Shown piece by piece: positions 51,338-60,900 of a stretch of DNA of 64,000 nt; within the stretch, counting starts at the first letter, position 1, and the number at the start of each line of letters is the position of its first letter. The stretch is from Phycisphaeraceae bacterium. Its GTDB lineage: Bacteria > Planctomycetota > Phycisphaerae > Phycisphaerales > Phycisphaeraceae. The translations under genes were made by a program, and so were the position numbers. Where the stretch lies: contig JADZCD010000037.1 of the NCBI GenBank assembly GCA_020851735.1, forward strand, positions 1 to 64,000, in the 5' to 3' direction. A model generated the notes under the pieces. The model saw nothing but the letters and a program-made list of their open reading frames with translations, was not told the DNA's origin and did not search any database.

Positions 51338-51727
51338 TCAGCAGTCGGCAGGAGGAGGCAGGTTCAACCGGCGCTTTTGCCAGACGTGAAGGCGTTCGGC
51401 TCGGGCGAGCCCCACGCAGAAAAAGACCAGCCCGGATTCTGTTGCCGCCACGATCACCGCCGCGATGCCCAGAACCGCCGCGCCCCAAACGGTCGGCAGG
51501 CGATCGTCCGGCAGAATATTCCGGAACGTGCGCGTCGCCTCCGCCAGCGTGGCCATCCACCGTGCCATCGGGCGGGAGCGATCGACCAATTGCCAGCGCA
51601 TCGGCCCGGAATCCGCGATGCACACCGCTCCGCCGGAGGCATTGATCAGGAGCGGACCAAAAACCAGGACCAGGACGACGACCAGGCCGGCAATGGATAT
51701 CGGACGATGAAAAGAGATCCTTCGCAC
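51338..51727 (-). CDS. Hypothetical two-helix membrane protein
   Basis: A 129-residue protein with hydrophobic segments near 12-30 (SIAGLVVVLVLVFGPLLI) and 85-107 (GAAVLGIAAVIVAATESGLVFF). No family recognised. It lies 118 bp upstream of secA on the same strand and may share its transcript, but no functional link is visible. Confidence 0.55.
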   Translation of the reverse strand: MRRISFHRPISIAGLVVVLVLVFGPLLINASGGAVCIADSGPMRWQLVDRSRPMARWMATLAEATRTFRNILPDDRLPTVWGAAVLGIAAVIVAATESGLVFFCVGLARAERLHVWQKRRLNLPPPADC

Positions 51728-51852
51728 GTTAGAACATTATATCGACCCAAATACAAAACCCCATGACCAAAAACGATTTGCCGCTAAATGATGACCCGCA
51801 CACACCCTGGCAACTTGCCGACCTCCGAAGACAGGTATCATGCTTCCTCCCC

Positions 51853-51960
51853 ACCCCACCCCCGGAAGCGATCTCCGGCAGTGGTCCTTGGCAGTCGGCC
51901 CCGGAAGCCGACCCACCGGAAATCAGGCCCCCGGAAATCCGCTGAAATGACTCCCGGATC
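51853..51960. repeat. Family-A degenerate repeats upstream of hpnR
   Basis: Four to five scattered CCCCCGGAAR units (for example CACCCCCGGAAGCG, GCCCCCGGAAATCC) in a 370-bp gap (51728-52099) that otherwise holds no gene I can support. Confidence 0.6.
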
Positions 51961-52099
51961 GGAATGGCCCGTTGAAAAAGACCCTGAAATATCCAGATAG
52001 CCCAACAAGAAACTCGTCCGTCGCCGCAACGTTTTTTCACTTTGATCCGGCTAAGCTTTGAGAACGAACCTCGCGCGGCGAACTGCAAAGGAGCGATGC

Positions 52100-53635
52100 A
52101 TGAGAGTTCTGTTTGTCCAACCCAGCGCCTTGATGTTCAGCGAAGTCTATCTGCGGCTCGAGCCGTTGGGCCTCGAACGCGTGGCCGGGGCGGCCCGTCG
52201 GGCCGGCCATGAGGTTCGCCTGCTGGACCTGGCCGTCTACAGCCCAAAAGATTTCTTCACGCTGGTGGATAAATGGCAGCCGCAGGCCGTGGCCTTCTCA
52301 CTTAATTACTTCGCCAACGTTCCCGAGGTCATCGACCTGGCTAAATTCACCCGCCAGCGCCTGGCGGACTGCCTGATCTTCGTCGGCGGACACAGCGTCT
52401 CCTTCGTCCCCGAGGAAGTGCTCGAACACGCCCAGGGCGCCATCGACGCCGTCGTGCGCGGCGAGGGCGAGGAAATCACCCCCCAGGTGCTGGCCACCGG
52501 TCGCCACGGCGGCTTAGAGCAGCTTCCGGGCGTCGTCACCCGCTTAGGCAGCGGGCCGGCCCCGCTCTTGGTGCAGAATCTCGATGAGCATCTCCCCGCC
52601 CGGGACTTAGGCGGTCGACGCCACAAATATTTCATCGGGCACCTGGACCCCTGCGCCTCGGTGGAGTTCACCCGCGGCTGCCCATGGGACTGCAGCTTCT
52701 GCAGCGCCTGGACGTTCTACGGACGCAGCTACCGCAAGTTGTCCGTCGAGGCGTCCGTGGAGGATCTGGCCGCCGTGCGCGAGCCCAACGTTTTCCTCGT
52801 CGACGACGTGGCTTTCATCAAGCCCGATCACGGCATGGCCATCGCCGACGCGGTGGAAAAACGGGGCATCCGCAAGGAGTATTACCTCGAGACGCGCGCC
52901 GACGTGCTCCTGCGCAATCCCGAGGTCTTCGAACGCTGGGCCCGGCTGGGCTTAAGTTACATGTTCCTGGGCATCGAAGCCCTCGATGAAGAACAACTGA
53001 AAATCTTCCGCAAACGCACCACGCCCAACAAAAACTTCGAGGCTCTGGACGTGGCCCGGCGCCTGGGCATTCGCGTGGCCATCAACATCATTGCCGACCC
53101 CGCCTGGGACGAAAAACGCTTCGATCACCTGCGCGAGTGGGCCTTGAAGGTGCCCGAAATCGTGCACGTCACCGTGCAGACGCCTTATCCAGGCACGGAA
53201 ATCTGGCACACCGAATCCCGCAAGCTCACCACCCTGGACTATCGCCTCTTTGACGTCCAGCACGCCGTCCTGCCCACGACCCTGCCCCTCAAGCGGTTTT
53301 ATGAAGAGCTGGTCAAGACCCAGGCCATCCTCAACCGCAAACACTTAGGCTGGTCGGTCATGCGGCAGGCCGGCTGGATCGCCCTGAAGCTGGCCATGAA
53401 AGGCCAGACCAATTTCCTGCGCAGCCTCTGGAAGTTCAGCTCCGTGTTCAACGCCGAGCGGCAATACCAGGACCACCAGCAGCCCGTGAAATACGCCATG
53501 CGCCCGCCGCGCCCCCACCCCCCGGCTTCGCACCCCCACGACGGGCCGGGCCATGCCTGCGGCGGAACCGTTCGCCACGACGAGCTCTATGTCCACGTGC
53601 CCCTGACCAATACCGCGGCCCCGGTGACACCCTGA
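52100..53635 (+). CDS. hpnR: Hopanoid C-3 methylase HpnR (B12-binding radical SAM)
   Basis: A 511-residue class B radical SAM methylase that adds a methyl group at C-3 of hopanoids. The N-terminal 130 residues form the cobalamin-binding domain (VQPSALMFSEVYLRLEPLGL, FVGGHSVSFVPEE). The radical SAM cluster motif is CPWDCSFC, within FTRGCPWDCSFCSAWTFYG, which fits HpnR closely, as do VFLVDDVAFIKPDHGMAI, YYLETRADVLLRN and TPYPGTEIW. AAAGGAG lies upstream of the ATG at 52100. The C-terminal 35 residues are an extra Pro/His-rich tail. With squalene genes at 18-22 kb it points to 3-methylhopanoid production. Confidence 0.92.
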   Translation: MRVLFVQPSALMFSEVYLRLEPLGLERVAGAARRAGHEVRLLDLAVYSPKDFFTLVDKWQPQAVAFSLNYFANVPEVIDLAKFTRQRLADCLIFVGGHSVSFVPEEVLEHAQGAIDAVVRGEGEEITPQVLATGRHGGLEQLPGVVTRLGSGPAPLLVQNLDEHLPARDLGGRRHKYFIGHLDPCASVEFTRGCPWDCSFCSAWTFYGRSYRKLSVEASVEDLAAVREPNVFLVDDVAFIKPDHGMAIADAVEKRGIRKEYYLETRADVLLRNPEVFERWARLGLSYMFLGIEALDEEQLKIFRKRTTPNKNFEALDVARRLGIRVAINIIADPAWDEKRFDHLREWALKVPEIVHVTVQTPYPGTEIWHTESRKLTTLDYRLFDVQHAVLPTTLPLKRFYEELVKTQAILNRKHLGWSVMRQAGWIALKLAMKGQTNFLRSLWKFSSVFNAERQYQDHQQPVKYAMRPPRPHPPASHPHDGPGHACGGTVRHDELYVHVPLTNTAAPVTP

Positions 53636-53686
53636 TGGCGAAATCATGCTCAGCCAAAAAAGAATATCGCCCTGTCTTTTGCGCCC

Positions 53687-53715
53687 TTGGCTGCGTGAAG
53701 CTATGGTTTTATAAT
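53687..53715 (+). promoter_or_regulatory. Sigma-70-type promoter of sucC
   Basis: TTGGCT (53687-53692, four of six) and a perfect TATAAT (53710-53715) are 17 bases apart, 29 bases before the sucC ATG. Confidence 0.65.
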
Positions 53716-53744
53716 CATCCGAACCTACTGACCGAAAGGCTGTC

Positions 53745-55079
53745 ATGAAGGTTCACGAATATCAGGCCCGCGAACTCCTCTCCCAATTCGGCATCCCTGT
53801 TCCCCCCGGCATCGTGGCGGAGAATCCCGCCGACGCCGCCCGGGCATTCGAGGAACTGCAAAGCCGATATCGCGCCAAACTGGCCGTCGTCAAAGCCCAG
53901 GTTCATGCCGGCGGCCGCGGCAAAGGCGGCGGCGTGAAGCTGGTTAAAAGCGCCGACGAAGCCCGCCGCGTGGCTTACGTCATGCTCAGTAAACCTCTGG
54001 TCACTCCGCAGACAGGCCCCAAGGGCGTGCAGGTCACCAAGGTGCTCGTGGCCGCGGGCGTGGATATCGCCAAGGAATATTACCTGGGCATGGCCGTGGA
54101 CCGCGCCACGGGATACCCCACCATGATCGCCTCCAGCGAGGGCGGCGTGGACATCGAACACGTCGCCGCCACCCAGCCGCAGGCCATCATCCGCGAGCCG
54201 GTCAGCCCGGTGACGGGGCTGTTGCCGTTCCAGGCCCGCAAAGTGGCTTATCGCATGGGCTTCCGCGGCCAGCAGGTGCGCGCGGCCGGGAAAATCATGC
54301 ACCAATTGTCCGACTTGTTCCTCAAAACCGACGCCAGCCTGGCGGAAATCAATCCCCTGGTGGTCACCAAACCGACGGAAGAAAATCCCGACGGCCTGGT
54401 GATCGCCATCGACGCCAAGGTTAACTTCGACGACAACGCTCTGGGACGACAAAACGAAGTCTCCGCCATGGGCGATCCTCTGGAGGAGGATCCCGCCGAA
54501 CTGCGCGCCAAGCGCTTCGGCCTGTCGTTCATCAAGCTCGACGGCAACATCGGCTGCCTGGTCAACGGCGCCGGCCTGGCCATGGCCACCATGGACCTCA
54601 TCAAGCTCCACGGCGGCATGCCCGCCAATTTCCTGGACGTCGGCGGGTCCGCCTCCGAGGAAGCCGTAACCGAAGCCTTCCGCATCGTGCTCGACGATCC
54701 CAAAGTCAAGGGCGTGCTGGTCAACATCTTCGGCGGCATTATGAAGTGCGACACCATCGCCGCCGCCATCATCGGCGCCGCCAGGGAAGTGGGCTTTAAG
54801 GTGCCGCTGGTCGTTCGCCTGGAAGGAACCAACGTCGAACAGGCCCGGCGGATGCTCGAAAAAGCCCGCAAGGACATCAAAGCCCTGCAGATCGCCACCG
54901 ACTTGACCGACGCAGCCGTCAAAATCACCTCCGCCGTAAAGGGCCGAGGCACCAAACGGGCCGGCAAGACCTCCAGCCGCGGAAAAACCATCGCCTCTTC
55001 CCGATCCGTTCGCCGACCGGCCGCTAAGTCACGCTCGACAGGGCGATCCAAGAAGCGTCTCACGGCAGGCAAACGCTAA
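53745..55079 (+). CDS. sucC: Succinyl-CoA synthetase beta subunit with basic tail
   Basis: A 444-residue beta subunit of the TCA-cycle enzyme that couples succinyl-CoA cleavage to nucleotide triphosphate formation. The ATP-grasp part begins [15 protein letters not shown] and has [19 protein letters not shown]; the CoA-ligase part has [12 protein letters not shown] and [13 protein letters not shown]. The normal protein ends near residue 398. The last 46 residues are Lys/Arg/Ser/Thr-rich ([26 protein letters not shown]) like a histone H1-type tail. The usual partner sucD does not follow; a 518-bp gap and unrelated genes do. It has a good promoter and an AAAGG ribosome site. Confidence 0.94.
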   Translation: MKVHEYQARELLSQFGIPVPPGIVAENPADAARAFEELQSRYRAKLAVVKAQVHAGGRGKGGGVKLVKSADEARRVAYVMLSKPLVTPQTGPKGVQVTKVLVAAGVDIAKEYYLGMAVDRATGYPTMIASSEGGVDIEHVAATQPQAIIREPVSPVTGLLPFQARKVAYRMGFRGQQVRAAGKIMHQLSDLFLKTDASLAEINPLVVTKPTEENPDGLVIAIDAKVNFDDNALGRQNEVSAMGDPLEEDPAELRAKRFGLSFIKLDGNIGCLVNGAGLAMATMDLIKLHGGMPANFLDVGGSASEEAVTEAFRIVLDDPKVKGVLVNIFGGIMKCDTIAAAIIGAAREVGFKVPLVVRLEGTNVEQARRMLEKARKDIKALQIATDLTDAAVKITSAVKGRGTKRAGKTSSRGKTIASSRSVRRPAAKSRSTGRSKKRLTAGKR

Positions 55080-55597
55080 GCCGCCGCCTCAGGCTACGCC
55101 GCCGACTCGCTGTTAATCTGGGTAAGAAAACGAAACCGCCCATCCCCGTCCGCCTCGTCCCGCGGCTGCCTATCCGCAGCCCTTTTGGCTGCCTTCCGGT
55201 CTCTTCAGACTTAGTTGGCCCCTCCACACCTAGGCGGCACCCCCCCCACACAACTGTCAATTTCCTCAAGCCTAAGGCAAATCCTGGCCCCGGGGGCCAG
55301 TGCTATCCTTGGCAGTTTTTGCCGTAAATTTTCCATCAAGCGAAGAACGCGATCCGGATCCAAAAGCACAACGACTTTTGATCGCCGTCGGCAATCAACC
55401 GTCAATCTCCCTTGAAAAAGACTGATTTCCAAACCCCACCCCATCGCCCCGCTGCAAAAGAAGTCCTGCAACAATCAACCTGAAAATATTGCTCAAATGC
55501 GACAGAAAATTGTTTTTTCTCTTTTATTTTCCTCTCCTTTGTATTAGGGTAGTGTTACCAACTAGGGCGTATGTTGGTTTAGTAACTCATTCTAAAA
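55080..55597. other. Intergenic region after sucC
   Basis: About 520 bp without a supported gene. It holds a 7-bp GC hairpin CTGGCCCCGGGGGCCAG at 55284-55300 with a T run 14 bases later, a possible weak terminator for sucC. The right end is T-rich and resembles the leader of the paralogous gene at 35809 (CTCTTTTATTTTCC here, CTCTTTTATTTCCC there). Confidence 0.4.
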
Positions 55598-56737
55598 GTG
55601 AGTGTCCTCGTGATTTTTCGCCACGTTTTGGCCGTGCTGTTTTTTGTTTTGACAACCAGTTCCGTTTCGGCTGCCGCCAGTGGGTATATCGAGCCTCAGG
55701 AGGGCGAGATTTTCCGACCGGTCATCAGCGGAGATTGGATTGCGTGGGGAGAAACGCAAACGTTCGGGCTGTATCTGAACAACATCGTTACCGGGGAAAC
55801 ACGCACCGTTGTCGCCCCGGCGCAACATGGTTCGCTTTACTACGGCACCACCGTGCTCTGGGAATTCGCCCCCTGGCACCCGAACATCGCCTTAGGCGGC
55901 AGCAAGTTGGTCTGGGCTGACCGACGGACCGTGTCAGGCCAACCGTCCATCCATCTGCGAACGTACGACTTGGTCACCGGCGTCGAAAAAGCGCTCTTGC
56001 CGTCCTACACCTATCGCGGTTCCGAGAACTACTTCCCCGCCACCGACGGACAGACCGTCGTCTGGCAATACAACAACAACGGGGTCGGCAGGGCCGACAT
56101 GGACACCGGCAATAACCGGTGGTACCGAAGCGTCAGTTGGCCCACGCCCGCGGTCAGCGGCCCGTGGGTGGTCTGGAAAAACGGTGAAGAAGGCGGCGCC
56201 CTGCTGGCACGCAACCAGACTTCGGGTCTGACCACGCAATTCTTCACCGCCACCGACAAACAAACCATCCGCCCGCCGGTCATCGACGGCACCCTCGTCG
56301 CCTGGTCCATGCGCGACATGACCGAAGGCGACAACATCGTCAAGATCATGGCCTACGACCTGGCCACCGGCACGTTGACGATGGTCAAAGATCACACCGG
56401 CAGTCCCGAACACCGCTCCAACGTGGCGGTCAGCGGCAACCTCGTCCTCTGGGAAGACTGGCGGAACAACACCGACACCATCGACCGCTACAACCTGGAT
56501 GTCTGGGGCTACGACCTGGCTACCGGCGTGGAATTCCCCGTGGCCACCGGGCCGGGCAACCAACATGTTCCCTGGCTCAGCGGCCATACCGCCGTCTGGG
56601 TGGACGACGCCCTGGGCCACAATCGCATCGGCTGGAAAACCATCTCCACTCCCGAACCAGCCTCCCTGCTGAGCCTGGTTCTGGGGTGTCTGTATTTCTT
56701 CAAAAGACCCCGTAGTCAATGCAAAGGATGTGTCTGA
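55598..56737 (+). CDS. Secreted TolB-like beta-propeller with PEP-CTERM-like tail (copy 2)
   Basis: A 379-residue exported protein from a GTG start, closely related to the one at 35809 over its whole length (shared VISGDWIAWGE, TVLWEFAPWHPNIALGG, RDMTEGDNIVKIMAYDLATG). The signal peptide ends near TSSVSAAAS. The C-terminus has TPEPASLLSLVLGCLYFF then KRPRSQCKGCV, a longer basic end than in the typical PEP-CTERM tail, so sorting may differ. Its TGA shares an A with the next gene's ATG. Confidence 0.83.
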   Translation: MSVLVIFRHVLAVLFFVLTTSSVSAAASGYIEPQEGEIFRPVISGDWIAWGETQTFGLYLNNIVTGETRTVVAPAQHGSLYYGTTVLWEFAPWHPNIALGGSKLVWADRRTVSGQPSIHLRTYDLVTGVEKALLPSYTYRGSENYFPATDGQTVVWQYNNNGVGRADMDTGNNRWYRSVSWPTPAVSGPWVVWKNGEEGGALLARNQTSGLTTQFFTATDKQTIRPPVIDGTLVAWSMRDMTEGDNIVKIMAYDLATGTLTMVKDHTGSPEHRSNVAVSGNLVLWEDWRNNTDTIDRYNLDVWGYDLATGVEFPVATGPGNQHVPWLSGHTAVWVDDALGHNRIGWKTISTPEPASLLSLVLGCLYFFKRPRSQCKGCV

Positions 56738-57888
56738 TGACTCTCTTACGTTTCTCCAAGCATTGGGTGGTTCTGTCCGTGTTGAGCCTCGGCTCCCTGT
56801 CCGCCCAGGCCTTTGAAGCCCACAATATCCCCACCCAGGGCGGCACCCTGTTCCGCGCCGTCGTCAGCGGCCATCGCGTGGCGTGGGGCGAGCGCACCTC
56901 GTCGGACTCCACCGGCAAGCTCTACTACCGTGACTTGAACACCGGCGTCACCCAGCAGGTGCCCTACAACCCGACCTACGGCTCACGCGTCTGGCTGCAG
57001 AGCTGGGCCCCCTGGCATCCGGCCATCGCCATCGAAGGCGACTACATCGTCTGGTCCGACAGCCTGCGCTTTTCAGCCACCGAAGCCGCCGCTCAGATCC
57101 GCAGCTACAACATCGTCACCGGCCAGGTGACCACCATCGGCTCGACCAGCAAGGCCTACGGCAACGATCAGTATTACCCGGCCATCAGCGGCTCACGCGT
57201 GGTCTGGCAAGGCTGGAACGCCACCGGCGCCAGCTGGAATATGGCCATTCTGCAGGCCGACGTGGCCACCGCCAACAGTGTGACGGTCGCACAATCGTTC
57301 TCCGCCGGTGTCTGGCCCATCGCCGACGTCAGCGGCGACTGGATCGTCTGGAAGAGCGACATTGATCGCGGCATCTACGCCAAGCACGGCACCGACGCCC
57401 CGGTCACCCTGCACACCGGCACGTTGACCGAATCGCCCCGCGCCCCGGTCGTCCACGGCAACATCGTGGCCTGGTCCGTGCGCGATGAATCCGACCCCAA
57501 CAATCACACCAGCAGCATCCAGGGCTACAACCTGGCGACCAACACCCCCTTCACCATCCTGGCGGACATCGGCTCGCCCGAACACAAAGCCAACGTGTCC
57601 ATCAGCGATCGCTACGTGGTCTGGGAAGATTGGCGGCACAATCCCGAAGGCGTCATGGACCGCATCGATCTGGATGTTTACGCCTATGACCTCTGGACCG
57701 GGCAATCCTTCGCGGTCGCGGAAGGCGCCGGCGTACAGCACGAGGCCTGGATCGACGGCAATACCGTCGTCTGGACCGACGAAGTCAGCGGCACACGCCA
57801 GCTCATGTGGACCGTCATCCCCGAGCCGACCAGCGCCATGCTGCTGGCCGCCCCGGCTCTGCTGGCCCTGGCGCGCCGGCGCCGCTGA
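56737..57888 (+). CDS. Secreted TolB-like beta-propeller with PEP-CTERM tail (copy 3)
   Basis: A 383-residue exported protein, a more distant paralogue of the two related propellers. The ATG at 56737 overlaps the upstream stop (TGATG) and has AAAGGATG nearby, so it is coupled to copy 2. Blade motifs include VVSGHRVAWGE, YIVWSDSL, VSGDWIVWKS and DRYVVWEDWRHN. The C-terminus VIPEPTSAMLLAAPALLAL then ARRRR is a standard PEP-CTERM tail. A strong terminator follows. Confidence 0.83.
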   Translation: MTLLRFSKHWVVLSVLSLGSLSAQAFEAHNIPTQGGTLFRAVVSGHRVAWGERTSSDSTGKLYYRDLNTGVTQQVPYNPTYGSRVWLQSWAPWHPAIAIEGDYIVWSDSLRFSATEAAAQIRSYNIVTGQVTTIGSTSKAYGNDQYYPAISGSRVVWQGWNATGASWNMAILQADVATANSVTVAQSFSAGVWPIADVSGDWIVWKSDIDRGIYAKHGTDAPVTLHTGTLTESPRAPVVHGNIVAWSVRDESDPNNHTSSIQGYNLATNTPFTILADIGSPEHKANVSISDRYVVWEDWRHNPEGVMDRIDLDVYAYDLWTGQSFAVAEGAGVQHEAWIDGNTVVWTDEVSGTRQLMWTVIPEPTSAMLLAAPALLALARRRR

Positions 57889-57924
57889 ACGCACGGTCAG
57901 CCGGACATTCCTTTTAAACAACAA

Positions 57925-57957
57925 GGCCCAGGCAAGAACATGCCTGGGCCTTTTTTT
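57925..57957 (+). terminator. Strong terminator after the propeller pair
   Basis: GGCCCAGGC (57925-57933) pairs with GCCTGGGCC (57942-57950), 8-base loop, followed by seven Ts. Confidence 0.85.
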
Positions 57958-57993
57958 CAGGTATTTTCAGGCCGCCCCGCACGCCCGGCCACG

Positions 57994-60900
57994 CTATTCA
58001 GCGGGCGTTTGCGGTGGCGCCACCGTTGGCGTTGCCGCGTGCTCGCCCTTCGCCCCGGCGGCGGAGATCAGCGCTTTCATGAACACCTCCCGCACCGGGA
58101 CGTCACTCAAGCGCAGACTCAGCGGATTGGTCCGCGTCTGCTGGCAATAAGACCAGACCGCCGTCGGCAGCATGGCCAGCCGATAGCGACCAGCCGGGTC
58201 AATCTGATCGACCTCTGGCCGCGGCATCAATTCGCAGGCTGAGCCACCGGTCTTCTTAGCCTCCTGTAGAGCATCGGCCGCCTCCATCAACTCCCCGCCG
58301 GTCAACTCCAGCACGGCTAATTGGGGCTTTAGGTCAACTCCCACGTCGGCACAGCGGCTTTCGCCGGGCGTCCAGAACTCCTGGCCCATGTCTCCCGTGG
58401 GCATCACCACCGCGAAATCCGCCCCGGATGCCTGCCGCACGGCCTGCGCGGTGGCCTGCATCTGGCCGTCCGTTGTGCAAAGCTCGGCCGGCAACTTCGG
58501 CGCTGGCGCGTAACCCTGTTGATCCACCCAGCGCCAGCGACTGTCGAAATATCGGCAGGCCACACGCTGTCCGTGTTCCACCTGCGTCAGCACCAGGTCC
58601 GGAACCCCGCCCCAGAATCCAAAAGTCTGGAACGGACCGCTCTCCACCCTGTAGAAGTCCAGCCGATCCGAAGCGATCCAGTGGATCAGCCTGCCGGGGA
58701 CAGCCGGGTTGTAATAAACCAGGCTCAAGCCGCGCCCCGACCAGTCCCAGGCCACGTCGTCCTCGGCCAGGATTTTTTGGCCAGCCACCTTCACCGGTAA
58801 TTGGTCAGCCAATTTCGCCACCACCGCGTTCTGCGCCGCCGTGCCCAGAAGCACCAGGTTGTAACGCTGCATGTCCTCGGCCGTCACGTCCACGTCGGCC
58901 TTGCCGGGCAACTGGCCGTAGAGAGTGCGGCTGATCCACCCCTTGTCGTCCTTGTGGTCCGCCGGCCAATTGGGCCGCGTGGATTGCCTGGCCACTTGCG
59001 CGATATCGTGGATCGCCTGGCGCGTGGCCTCCTCCGCGGCGGTGGTGCCCCAGACTATCATCACCGGCTCCCCGTGGTACAGCGCGGACGGCCCCGGGCT
59101 AAAGTGCAGCCGCTGCGGTGGTAACTGCGGCGCGACCGTGCTGACCTTCCAGGCCGCGGCAGCCTCGTCCCACGTCACGAAAAGCTCGGCCGGCAGCGGC
59201 GCGGGCAACTGACTGATCGGCTGCCGATCCACCACGACCGCAAGCGGTCTAAGCGGGTCCACCGGCGCACTCGCCAGATCGAACCGGGCGGTGGTGACGT
59301 TTTCCAGGTGCAGGTGCAGACTGCTGTCCCGGCCGACCACGGCGTGAATGCTCGCCCCCAGCGGTTGCGGGCCCCACTCCACAACCTCTACCCAATACGC
59401 TCCGCGGGCCGATTCGTCCGTGGCGGTATAACGCACTTCACGCACGGACTTGGAACGCACTTGCGCCAGCGCCCATTCCTGGGCCCGCTGGATCGCTTCC
59501 AGGTCCAGCTCCCAAGCGTGTCCAGCCCCTTGAAACTCCTCCATGGTCGCCAATCCGCCTAATTCCGTCAGCCGGCGCAGAGCCAGGCGCGACTGGCTGA
59601 TCGGCACCATCCAGTCGTCCGTGCCGTGCACGGCATACAACGGCACGTGCAGAATATTTTCCACCGGCACGTGATATCCATAACCAGCCATCGGCCGACC
59701 CGAAGCGAACAGGTCCGGATGGCGGGCAATCAAGTCATAGGTTCCGCCGCCCCCCATCGAGCCGCCGACTAAATGCACGCGATCGTCGTCAATGTGCCAG
59801 TGCTGCTTGACGTAGTCGATTGCTTCCAGAACGTCCACCTCGCCCAGATCGTCCCAGCCGCTGGTTCGACTGCGCCCCAGCGGACTGATATAGATCGTGT
59901 CCGCCATCATGCGGTGGGATGGAATCCAGTCATCGTGCCGACCCGTGCTGCCGTGCAGGTAAACCTGCAGAGTATAAGCCTTACTCGGTGTGTAATCCCG
60001 CGGCACCCAGATCATGAACGGCTGGCCGCTGCCGTCGACCTTGGACAGATACGCCCATTCGAAATTCTCTCGCAAACCAGCCAATGTCTTTGGGTCGGCC
60101 TTGATTTTCCGGGCCCACTCCAGCAGGGAACCAACGGTCTGGCGTCCACCGGCGCCTTGGGCGTCTTCCTGCTGCGCTTTGGTGCCCAGGTAATTCAACC
60201 AACCCCGGTAGTCGTCAAAACCCTGGTCGCCGATCTCGGCGCGAGCCTGTGCCACAGCCTGAGGGATGGTCAGACCGACCAACATCATCTCGCTGTTCGC
60301 CAACTGGCGGCCAAAGGGATCGACACACGTGCTGTCCAAGTAATACAGCCCTGACGTCAACGCCAAAGTGGTCGTCTGGCCAAGGCCGCACTGGCTGGTG
60401 GCCTTGGTTTCGTCGCCCGCCTTGGCCTGCAGCGCGACGCTCACCCCCGGAAACACTTTTTCCTCCGGCGTCTTGGCCTGCTCGGTCAGCGCCAATCGCG
60501 GCTGCGCCTGGGCATCGGTAGCCTGCACCAGCAATTGATCCGGAGGCACAAAGACCAGCTGGGTGGAAAGCCCCTCCACCGCCACGTTCAGATCAGCGTA
60601 GGGCCGGTCCGGACCGGCGGGATCCAAGTCAAAGCCGGCCGTGGCGCGACCCTCCCCGCCGGTCAGCGGCACCGACGCCAGCGGCTTAGTGCCGTTGCGC
60701 AATTCCGCCGTTTTACCGACGGATTCGACCGGCCCGACCAGACTCACCGCGATCCGCCCACCGGCGTACGACGCCTGGGCGCGGGTTTGAACCGGCGGCG
60801 AAGCCTCTTTCGCCAGGCGCATCGGCTGCATCAACTGGGTGTTGTTGTCCGAGGCGGTGCTCGGATACCAGACCACGCGGAACTTCTTGGCGCCTTGCCG

